Part shown: positions 1 to 4,951 of the stretch, piece after piece
Numbering within the stretch: the stretch's first letter is position 1
Layout of the letters: each line of letters begins with the position of its first letter
Assembly (NCBI GenBank): GCA_023427825.1
Contig: JAEZAI010000341.1
Coordinates: 1 to 5,601, forward strand
Length of the DNA stretch: 5,601 bases
Origin: Actinomycetes bacterium
GTDB taxonomy: Bacteria > Actinomycetota > Acidimicrobiia > Acidimicrobiales > Microtrichaceae
Direction of reading: 5' to 3'
Made by a program: the position numbers and the translations under genes
The notes under the pieces: generated by a model
What the model saw: the letters and a program-made list of their open reading frames with translations, nothing else
Databases searched by the model: none
What the model was told of the DNA's origin: nothing

Positions 1-312
1 GACCCGATCCTCCCGTACTGGGGCTTCGCCGGGACGCCGCAGCGGATCGCCACGAAGTTCGGGTGCGACGCGCCCGTGGACCGCCCCGTCGGGTCCGGCC
101 CCGCTCCCACGACCGGCGGCGCCCTCACGCTCACCAGCTGGGACTGCAGCGGCGTGCCGGCCGCTGCCGAGTCCTACCGCATCGACGGTGGCGGGCACTC
201 GTGGCCCGGCAGCCAGTTCTTCCAGTGGGTGGCGGGGATCGTCGGCCCGACGGCCACGTCGCTCGACGCCACCGACGTGATCTGGGACTTCTTCGCCCAC
301 CACCACCTGTGA
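1..312 (+). CDS. PHB depolymerase/LpqC-like esterase, C-terminal part (5' truncated by window)
   Basis: The frame is open from base 1 and gives 103 residues before TGA at 310-312. It reads as the C-terminal end of the alpha/beta-hydrolase esterase family that includes PHB depolymerase, feruloyl/acetylxylan esterases and mycobacterial LpqC. The opening DPILPYWG matches the conserved segment that carries the catalytic Asp (visible residue 1). GGGHSWPG (63-70) carries the catalytic His (visible residue 66). The serine nucleophile lies upstream of the window. Cys22 and Cys49 fit a disulfide, as expected for an exported enzyme, but a signal peptide cannot be checked. The ending, with DATDVIWDFF, is the family's usual last helix. 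Such enzymes hydrolyse esters outside the cell or at the envelope; the substrate here is unknown. It converges on the dehydrogenase operon with 9 bp between stops. Family assignment is confident; the specific activity is not. Confidence 0.85.
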   Translation, partial: DPILPYWGFAGTPQRIATKFGCDAPVDRPVGSGPAPTTGGALTLTSWDCSGVPAAAESYRIDGGGHSWPGSQFFQWVAGIVGPTATSLDATDVIWDFFAHHHL

Positions 313-321
313 CCGGCGAAG

Positions 322-1260
322 CTACTCCGGGTCCCCCAGCACGAACCGCGCCTCTCGGGAGCGGAGCACGGCGCAGAGCGACTCGTTGTACGGCGTGGCG
401 TGCCCGAGCCGGCGGCCGAGGTCGACGACCTGTCCGTTGATCACGTCGATCTCGGACGGGCGACGGGCGAGGTGGTCGAGACGCATGGACGGGCTGGCGC
501 CGGGGATGGTGGACGCGAACTCGGTGACGTAGGCGATCGGGTCGTCGAACGAGAACCGCACCCCGAGCTCCACACCGACGCGGTGCGCCTCGAGCATGCA
601 ACCGATCGCCACGCCCCACAGCTCGGGATCGGACTGCAGCTCGCCGACCGTCACGTCGAACGCCGCGGTCGGTGCGCTCAGCGTGACGTTGCAGATGAAC
701 TTCTCCCAGATCATCTGCTGGACGTCGGCGAAGGCGCGGACGTTGAAGCCGGCCTCGCGCCACTCGCGCTCGATCCGCTGCACCCGGTCCGTCAGCCCCC
801 CGGCCATCTCGCCGATCCGGATCAGGCGCATGCCGTTGTGGTGCACGTGACCCGGGGCGGTGATCGACGAGCCGAAGCCCTCGGCGATGCCGATGACCAC
901 CTGCCGCTCGTCGACGTGGCGGACCACGCGCTCCCCCGCCCCCAACCCGTTCTGGAACGGCATGACCACGTCGCCGTCGCGGACGAGCGGGGCGACGCCG
1001 GCCATCACCACGTCCACGTCGGCCGCCTTGGTGGCGATGACCCACACGTCGCACGGCCCGGCGTCACCGGGACGGGGGCCGACCTGGATGCCGTCGACCA
1101 CGTAGTCGCCGCTCGCCCCCGACACCTGCAGCCCACCGGCGGCGATGGCGTCCAGGTGGTCGGCCCACCGGTCGATGGCCCACACCTCGTGGCCGGCCTT
1201 CGCGAGCAGGGCGGCGTACACCGCGCCCATCGAGCCGGTCCCGACGATGCCGATCTTCAT
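322..1260 (-). CDS. Ketopantoate reductase family (PanE/ApbA-like) NAD(P)H dehydrogenase
   Basis: This is a 312-residue protein, close to the usual 300-310 of the ketopantoate reductase family. The N-terminal Rossmann domain begins with GIVGTGSMG (residues 4-12), the dinucleotide-binding GxGxxG. PFQNGLG (101-107) carries Asn104, matching the conserved family Asn. WEKFICN (185-191) supplies Lys187, equivalent to the catalytic Lys of E. coli PanE. EIDVINGQ (270-277) supplies Glu270, equivalent to the substrate-binding Glu. The catalytic set is therefore complete. PanE reduces 2-dehydropantoate to pantoate with NADPH in the cytoplasm, but many paralogues in catabolic clusters act on other 2-keto or hydroxy acids. 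No pantothenate gene is nearby, so the symbol is withheld. The ATG start is supported by an AGGAGG Shine-Dalgarno 9 nt upstream. It is second in an operon, 25 bp after the SDR. Confidence 0.88.
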   Translation of the reverse strand: MKIGIVGTGSMGAVYAALLAKAGHEVWAIDRWADHLDAIAAGGLQVSGASGDYVVDGIQVGPRPGDAGPCDVWVIATKAADVDVVMAGVAPLVRDGDVVMPFQNGLGAGERVVRHVDERQVVIGIAEGFGSSITAPGHVHHNGMRLIRIGEMAGGLTDRVQRIEREWREAGFNVRAFADVQQMIWEKFICNVTLSAPTAAFDVTVGELQSDPELWGVAIGCMLEAHRVGVELGVRFSFDDPIAYVTEFASTIPGASPSMRLDHLARRPSEIDVINGQVVDLGRRLGHATPYNESLCAVLRSREARFVLGDPE

Positions 1261-1269
1261 CCCGGTGCT

Positions 1270-1275
1270 CCTCCT
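1270..1275 (-). promoter_or_regulatory. Shine-Dalgarno (AGGAGG) of the ketopantoate-reductase-like gene
   Basis: The minus strand reads AGGAGG followed by nine bases (AGCACCGGG) and ATG. It is the strongest ribosome-binding site in the window and fixes the start at 1260. It lies within the 25-bp gap after the upstream SDR stop, so the gene can be translated independently on a shared transcript. Confidence 0.8.
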
Positions 1276-1285
1276 GCTGCTGCGA

Positions 1286-1996
1286 TCAGGGCAGCACCGC
1301 TGCGACGGTGCCGCCGTCCACGAGCACGTCCGTGCCCGTGACGTACGAGGCCTTCGGCGAGCACAGGAACGCGATCACCTCGGCCAGCTCCTCCGGTCGA
1401 GCGGCGCGCCCCAGGCTGCTCGCCGCCGCCATCTGGTCCGTGCCGTTGCCCGACGCGATCTCGACGGCGCCCATCGCCGTGTCGACCACACCGGGCGACA
1501 CGGACACGATCCGGGCGCCCCGTGGCCCCCACTCGGGCGCGGTGCGTCGGACCAGGCGCATCACGCCCTGCTTGGCGTACACGTAGGCCATCGACGGGTC
1601 GTCGGTGAGCGAGAGCACCGCGTCGCGGTCGAGCGGGCGGTCGAGCACGTCGAGCACCTCGTGCGGCAGCGTCATCATGTGCCCGGCCATCGAGGCGACG
1701 CACACGACCACCGTGCCCTCCCGCACGAGCGGATCGAACACGTCCAGCACCCGGGCCATGCCCACCAGGTCGACGTCCAGGATCACCTCCGCCGGGGCCA
1801 TGCTCGGCGACACGCCGGCCGTGACGACCAGCGCCCCCAGGTCCTCGACGCGGTCGGCCAGCGCCTGGATCGACGCGAGGTCGGTCAGGTCGCAGCGCTG
1901 GTCGCCGCCGGTGCGGTCCGCGACGAACGTGGGACCGTCGAGCAGCGGCACGACCGCCGCGCCGATGCCGGACATGCCACCGATCACGACGTCCAC
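1286..1996 (-). CDS. Classical SDR, 3-alpha-hydroxysteroid dehydrogenase/carbonyl reductase-like
   Basis: A 236-residue short-chain dehydrogenase if started at the GTG at 1996. A GTG at 2029 would add 11 residues. I prefer 1996 because it puts the glycine motif GGMSGIG at residues 6-12, as in Comamonas-type 3-alpha-HSD; neither start has a clear Shine-Dalgarno. Asp27 after the second strand suggests NAD(H). Catalytic Ser102 (VASMAG), Tyr138 and Lys142 (YVYAK) are present. The Ser-Tyr gap is about 36 residues rather than the usual 13, giving the helical insertion seen in the 3-alpha-HSD subgroup. The end (SYVTGTDVLVDGG) is typical. Two deviations: the usual first Thr of TGxxxGIG is Gly, and the tetrad Asn of 'VNxxG' is Asp76 (DVDLVG). 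It likely interconverts a secondary alcohol and a ketone on a cyclic or steroid-like substrate; the substrate is inferred only from the subgroup. It is the first gene of the minus-strand operon. Confidence 0.85.
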   Translation of the reverse strand: MDVVIGGMSGIGAAVVPLLDGPTFVADRTGGDQRCDLTDLASIQALADRVEDLGALVVTAGVSPSMAPAEVILDVDLVGMARVLDVFDPLVREGTVVVCVASMAGHMMTLPHEVLDVLDRPLDRDAVLSLTDDPSMAYVYAKQGVMRLVRRTAPEWGPRGARIVSVSPGVVDTAMGAVEIASGNGTDQMAAASSLGRAARPEELAEVIAFLCSPKASYVTGTDVLVDGGTVAAVLP

Positions 1997-2154
1997 CCGG
2001 ACATCGAAGCAGCCCAGCCGCCACGTCACCGTGATCGAGGCGTCCGTCGTGCCGCCGACCGGGACGACCCCCGCATTCTCATGACCGGGAGCACGTCCCA
2101 GCAGCGTTCCCGGTGGTCAGCAGCGCGAGGGGCGGTCGGTGGACGCTGGATCCG

Positions 2155-2183
2155 TTGACCCGGTGGTCCGCACCTGCCAAGCT
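2155..2183 (+). promoter_or_regulatory. Possible sigma70-type promoter of the P450-SDR-TetR operon
   Basis: TTGACC (2155-2160) matches five of six bases of the -35 consensus. After 17 bp, CAAGCT (2178-2183) matches the two most conserved -10 positions, A at position 2 and T at position 6, and little else. Transcription would start near 2190, directly in front of the inverted repeat at 2193. The weak -10 keeps confidence low. Confidence 0.33.
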
Positions 2184-2192
2184 CCGCGGGAA

Positions 2193-2216
2193 TTGATGTC
2201 AGCGCAGTGACATCAA
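2193..2216. promoter_or_regulatory. Perfect inverted repeat, likely operator of the P450 operon
   Basis: TTGATGTCA (2193-2201) and TGACATCAA (2208-2216) are exact reverse complements separated by six bases. The arms are AT-rich for this genome. The element lies 32 bp upstream of the P450 start and just downstream of the possible promoter, a place where a bound dimer would block transcription. TetR or GntR family dimers bind repeats of this kind, and the operon encodes a TetR protein. If transcribed, it would also form a 9-bp hairpin in the 5' leader. Its sequence is unrelated to the palindrome at 4815-4836. Confidence 0.55.
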
Positions 2217-2230
2217 ATCGGAGATCGCAC

Positions 2231-2239
2231 GAGGGGGGG
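2231..2239 (+). promoter_or_regulatory. G-rich Shine-Dalgarno supporting the P450 start at 2249
   Basis: GAGGGGGGG ends nine bases before ATG at 2249. This favours that start over an in-frame GTG at 2207, which lies at the loop and arm junction of the inverted repeat and has no Shine-Dalgarno. Confidence 0.55.
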
Positions 2240-2248
2240 CTCCTGCCG

Positions 2249-3451
2249 ATGACCACCACCGACGCAGTGGCGGCGTACTACGACCCGTACGACGTCGCCA
2301 TCAACGCGGATCCGTACCCGGCGTTCAAGGCGCTCCGGGACGAGGCGCCCGTCTACTACAACGACGTCCACGACTTCTGGGCCCTCAGCCGTTTCGAGGA
2401 CATCGACCGGGCCATCCGCAACCACGAGACGTTCATCTCGGGGCGCGGCGGCATCCTGGAGCTCATCAAGGCGGGCATCGAGATGCCGCCTGGGATCCTG
2501 ATCTTCGAGGACCCGCCGTCGCACACGGTCCACCGTCGCCTGCTCTCCCGAGTGTTCACCCCCAAGCGGGTGGCCGAGCTCGAGCCGAAGGTCCGCGAGT
2601 ACTGCGTGCAGTGGCTGGACCCGTTCGTGGGCGAGGAGGAGTTCGACTTCATCGCCCACCTCGGCGCGCAGGTGCCGATGAAGACGATCAGCATGCTGCT
2701 CGGCATCCCCGAGAGCGACCAGGAGTTCATCCGCGACCGGGTCGACGCCAGCCTCCGCACCGAGGAGGGCAAGCCCATGGAGGTCCGGGAGGACTTCGTG
2801 AGCGGCGACATGTTCGCCGAGTACATCGACTGGCGCGCCGAGCACCCGTCCGACGATCTGATGACCGACCTGTTGCAGGCGACGTTCACCGACGACAAGG
2901 GCGAGGTCCGATCCCTCAGTCGGGAGGAGATCCTCACCTACGTCAACGTGATCGCGGGCGCCGGCAACGAGACGACCAACCGGCTGATCGGCTGGACCGG
3001 CAAGACCCTGGGCGACCACCCCGACCAGCGCCGCGAGCTCGTCGAGGACCACTCGCTCATCCCCCACGCCATCGAGGAGCTCCTCCGCTACGAGGGTCCT
3101 GCACCGCACGTCGGGCGGTTCGTGGTCGAGGACGTCGAGATCCGCGGGACCACCGTGCCGGCGGGGAGCGCCATCCTGCTGCTGCTCGGTTCGGGCAACC
3201 GCGACGAGCGCCGGTGGCCCGACGCCGACCGCTTCGACATCCACCGCGACGTCGGTCAGATGCTGACCTTCGGCTACGGCATCCACTTCTGCCTGGGCGC
3301 CGCCCTGGCGCGCATGGAGGGCCGGGTGGCGCTCGAGGAGCTGCTCACGCGCTTCCCCGAGTGGGAGGTCGACGAGGAGCGGTCGCGGCTCTCCCCCACG
3401 TCCACGGTGCGCGGCTGGGAGACCCTCCCCGTCCGTCTGGGGACCAGCTGA
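2249..3451 (+). CDS. Cytochrome P450, class I bacterial type
   Basis: This 400-residue protein is a typical length for a soluble bacterial P450 with no membrane anchor. I-helix motif AGNETT (238-243) contains the acid-alcohol pair Glu241-Thr242 used in oxygen activation. The K-helix ExxR is Glu277-Leu-Leu-Arg280. The heme loop FGYGIHFCLG (341-350) supplies the thiolate ligand Cys348. The N-terminal block (DPYPAFKALRDEAPVYYN) resembles actinobacterial P450s that hydroxylate terpenoids, steroids or fatty acids; I do not assign a CYP subfamily. It should insert one oxygen atom into a hydrophobic substrate using a ferredoxin and ferredoxin reductase. Neither partner is encoded in this window. It is the first gene of the + operon, and its TGA overlaps the next ATG by one base, so it is probably co-translated with the SDR that would oxidise the resulting alcohol. 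Confidence 0.95.
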   Translation: MTTTDAVAAYYDPYDVAINADPYPAFKALRDEAPVYYNDVHDFWALSRFEDIDRAIRNHETFISGRGGILELIKAGIEMPPGILIFEDPPSHTVHRRLLSRVFTPKRVAELEPKVREYCVQWLDPFVGEEEFDFIAHLGAQVPMKTISMLLGIPESDQEFIRDRVDASLRTEEGKPMEVREDFVSGDMFAEYIDWRAEHPSDDLMTDLLQATFTDDKGEVRSLSREEILTYVNVIAGAGNETTNRLIGWTGKTLGDHPDQRRELVEDHSLIPHAIEELLRYEGPAPHVGRFVVEDVEIRGTTVPAGSAILLLLGSGNRDERRWPDADRFDIHRDVGQMLTFGYGIHFCLGAALARMEGRVALEELLTRFPEWEVDEERSRLSPTSTVRGWETLPVRLGTS

Positions 3452-4200
3452 TGGGCGAGCTCGACGGCAAGGTCGCCGTGATCACCGGCGCGGGATCCGG
3501 CATGGGCAAGGCGTCGGTCAAGGTCTTCCTGCGCGAGGGCGCCACGGTCGTCGCCGCCGACATCAGCGGCGCGGAGGAGGACACGGCCCGGGAGGCGTGC
3601 GACGAGTTCGGCGGCGAGGTGCTGCCCGTGCACTGCGACGTGACCCAGGAGGCCGACGTCGAGGCGCTGTTCGCCACCGCGCTGGACGCCCACGACCGCG
3701 TGGACTCGGTGCTCAACGTGGCCGGCATCGCGGACGGCGGGTTGCTCACCGACCTCTCGATGGACACCTACGACCGGATCATGGAGGTCAACCTCCGCGG
3801 CGTGATCCTGGGCATGAAGCACGGCATCAGGGCGCTGCTGCGATCGGGCGGCGGGTCGGTGACCAACTGGTCCTCGGTGGGCGGCCTGAACGGTGCGCCG
3901 GGCACGTCGGTGTACTCGGCGTCCAAGGCCGGCGTGCTGGCGGCCACGCGCTCGGGCGCCGTGGAGTTCGGCGACCAGGGCGTGCGCGTGAACGCGATCT
4001 GCCCGGGCTTCATCCTCACCGAGATCATGGGGGCCATGGGTGCGGATCTGCCGGGCATCAAGGAGAAGGCGGCACTCAACCGGGCGGGCCTGCCCCACGA
4101 GGTCGCCGAGGTGGGGGCGTTCCTGGCGTCGGACCGGGCGTCGTTCGTGACCGGCGCGGTGATCCCGGTCGACGGCGGCTGGTCGGCGAAGCTGGCGTGA
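3451..4200 (+). CDS. Classical SDR oxidoreductase, probably NAD-dependent
   Basis: A 249-residue protein, the standard size for a classical SDR. It carries TGAGSGMG (12-19) for the cofactor, Asp37 at the end of the second strand (NAD(H) preference), NVAG (89-92), and the full catalytic tetrad Asn114 (EVNLRG), Ser142, Tyr155 and Lys159 (YSASK). The C-terminal SFVTGAVIPVDGGW is the family's usual ending. It likely oxidises a secondary alcohol to a ketone, or the reverse. Its position directly after the P450 suggests it takes the hydroxylated product; that is inference. ATG at 3451 shares its A with the P450 stop (TGATG), and GGGGA seven bases upstream, inside the P450 gene, serves as Shine-Dalgarno. 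It differs clearly from the minus-strand SDR, which belongs to another subgroup. Confidence 0.93.
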   Translation: MGELDGKVAVITGAGSGMGKASVKVFLREGATVVAADISGAEEDTAREACDEFGGEVLPVHCDVTQEADVEALFATALDAHDRVDSVLNVAGIADGGLLTDLSMDTYDRIMEVNLRGVILGMKHGIRALLRSGGGSVTNWSSVGGLNGAPGTSVYSASKAGVLAATRSGAVEFGDQGVRVNAICPGFILTEIMGAMGADLPGIKEKAALNRAGLPHEVAEVGAFLASDRASFVTGAVIPVDGGWSAKLA

Positions 4201-4832
4201 CCGCGGACCCGGCCGAGGTGACCGCCCGGCGGCGCTACGACAACTCGCGCCGGAGCGAGCAGGCCGCGGTGACCCGCGACCGCATCATCGACGCCGCGTG
4301 CGAGTTGGTACGGGAGTCCGACGTCCGGGACTGGCGCGGCGTCACGGTCGCGGCCACGGCCGAGCGGGCCGGCGTCAGCGCCCGCACCGTCTACCGCCAC
4401 ATCCCCTCCGAGGTCGGGCTCCGCGAGGCGGTCATGGCGGCCATGGAGCAGCGGGCCGGCATCGACCTGGCCCGGCTCTCGCTCGACGGCGTCGCCGTCG
4501 CCGCAGCGCGGATCTTCGCCCAGGTCGGCGCAGGTCCGGGGGGCACCCCATCGGTCGAGCCGGACCGGGTGCTGACGGCCGCCGGCGCGCGGCAGCGCGA
4601 CGCGCTGGTCGCCGCGGTGAGCGAGGCGGCGGCGGACTGGACCGAGGAGCAGCGGATCGCCGCGGCGGCGGTGCTCGACGTCCTCTGGTCGCCGGCGGCG
4701 TACGAGCGCCTGCTCGGGAACTGGCAGCTCGACCCCGCCGCTGCGGAGCGGGCGCTCACGTGGGCGGTGCGGGTCGTCGAGTCGGCCGTGCGGTCGGGCA
4801 CGGCGCCCGTTGACAATACTACGACCTCGTAG
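4197..4832 (+). CDS. TetR/AcrR-family transcriptional regulator
   Basis: A 211-residue protein, typical of TetR regulators. The N-terminal domain (about 25-75) reads TRDRIIDAACELV followed by the helix-turn-helix with AERAGVSARTVYRH, the recognition helix being roughly 61-69. The remaining Ala-rich C-terminal part is the variable ligand-binding and dimer domain, so the inducer cannot be predicted. The GTG start at 4197 forms a 4-bp GTGA overlap with the SDR stop. There is no Shine-Dalgarno, which implies translational coupling. A second in-frame GTG at 4218 is less likely. A local regulator encoded at the end of an operon usually represses its own operon or a neighbour. The last five codons and the stop lie inside a 22-bp palindrome that may be its operator for the downstream gene. 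Confidence 0.92.
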   Translation: MTADPAEVTARRRYDNSRRSEQAAVTRDRIIDAACELVRESDVRDWRGVTVAATAERAGVSARTVYRHIPSEVGLREAVMAAMEQRAGIDLARLSLDGVAVAAARIFAQVGAGPGGTPSVEPDRVLTAAGARQRDALVAAVSEAAADWTEEQRIAAAAVLDVLWSPAAYERLLGNWQLDPAAAERALTWAVRVVESAVRSGTAPVDNTTTS

Positions 4833-4838
4833 TATTCA
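4810..4838 (+). promoter_or_regulatory. Likely promoter of the amidohydrolase gene
   Basis: TTGACA (4810-4815) is an exact -35 consensus, and after 17 bp TATTCA (4833-4838) is a fair -10. Such AT-rich hexamers stand out in this GC-rich window. Transcription would begin near 4845, just before the 16-bp repeats, leaving a leader of about 105 nt. The -35 falls inside the TetR coding region. Confidence 0.55.
4815..4836. promoter_or_regulatory. 22-bp palindrome, probable TetR-type operator
   Basis: AATACTACGA (4815-4824) and TCGTAGTATT (4827-4836) are exact reverse complements around a 2-bp centre, CC. The length and symmetry fit a TetR-family dimer site. The palindrome fills the spacer between TTGACA and the -10, where a bound repressor would exclude RNA polymerase. 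It also contains the last five TetR codons and its TAG stop (4830-4832). The 2-nt centre and lack of a T tract argue against a terminator. Binding by this particular TetR protein is inferred from proximity. Confidence 0.7.
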
Positions 4839-4847
4839 GATCCGGGG

Positions 4848-4944
4848 GATCACAGACCAGGCCGATCACAGACCAGGCCGATCACAGACCAGGGCGATCC
4901 ACAGTCCAGGCCGATCACAGTCCAGGCCGATCACAGTCCAGGGG
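4848..4944. repeat. Six tandem 16-bp repeats in the amidohydrolase leader
   Basis: The consensus unit is GATCACAG(A/T)CCAGGCC. Units lie at 4848-4863, 4864-4879, 4880-4895, 4896-4912 (17 bp, one extra C), 4913-4928 and 4929-4944. Units 1-3 have A at the ninth position and units 4-6 have T. Unit 3 ends GGGC and unit 6 ends GGGG; the rest match. The 16-bp period is not a multiple of three, so the array is not coding. There are no unique spacers, so it is not a CRISPR. It fills the space between promoter/operator and start codon, and the last unit supplies part of the Shine-Dalgarno. Confidence 0.92.
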
Positions 4945-4946
4945 GG
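4940..4946 (+). promoter_or_regulatory. Shine-Dalgarno of the amidohydrolase gene, formed by the last repeat unit
   Basis: AGGGGGG ends five bases before the GTG at 4952. The final repeat departs from the consensus here (GGGG instead of GGCC), which creates the G-rich site. No other in-frame start codon exists back to the TetR gene, so this site and GTG 4952 fix the start. Confidence 0.55.
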
Positions 4947-4951
4947 TCGAC

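Larger units (their letters stand above)
1997..2248. other. Divergent intergenic control region between the minus SDR operon and the plus P450 operon
   Basis: About 250 bp with no convincing gene. It must hold the promoters for both divergent operons. Visible contents are a possible + promoter (TTGACC at 2155), a perfect 9-bp inverted repeat (2193-2216), a G-rich Shine-Dalgarno before the P450, and a 10-bp direct repeat CCCGGTGGTC at 2109-2118 and 2159-2168. No good -35/-10 pair was found for the minus-strand operon. Confidence 0.6.

Noticed and set aside
131..1341. Long open frames antisense or out of frame to the ketopantoate-reductase-like gene (131-1054 minus, 400-1341 plus)
   Set aside because: They translate to Arg/Gly/Pro/His-rich low-complexity sequence with no family motif. 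The 322-1260 minus frame carries the full catalytic set. These are GC-rich shadows.
2207..2248. GTG at 2207 as P450 start, adding 14 residues
   Set aside because: It falls at the loop and arm junction of the inverted repeat and has no Shine-Dalgarno. ATG 2249 has a G-rich one and gives the usual P450 length.
2026..2259. 77-residue minus-strand frame across the divergent region
   Set aside because: It begins inside the P450 start, crosses the operator and promoter region, and shows no domain or Shine-Dalgarno.
2611..3450. In-frame extension upstream of the + strand SDR inside the P450 gene, suggesting a larger fusion protein
   Set aside because: The extension is Arg-rich out-of-frame P450 sequence. 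The SDR fold starts right at ATG 3451, which has GGGGA upstream.
4815..4836. Palindrome as intrinsic terminator of the TetR operon
   Set aside because: The 2-nt centre gives no stable loop, the arms are AT-rich, and no T tract follows. The location between -35 and -10 fits an operator better.
4848..4944. Tandem array as CRISPR
   Set aside because: The units are head-to-tail with no unique spacers, and no cas gene is present.
4848..4944. TCACA in each repeat unit as CRP-type half-sites
   Set aside because: The half-sites are direct repeats, whereas CRP needs an inverted pair with a 6-bp gap. None forms here.
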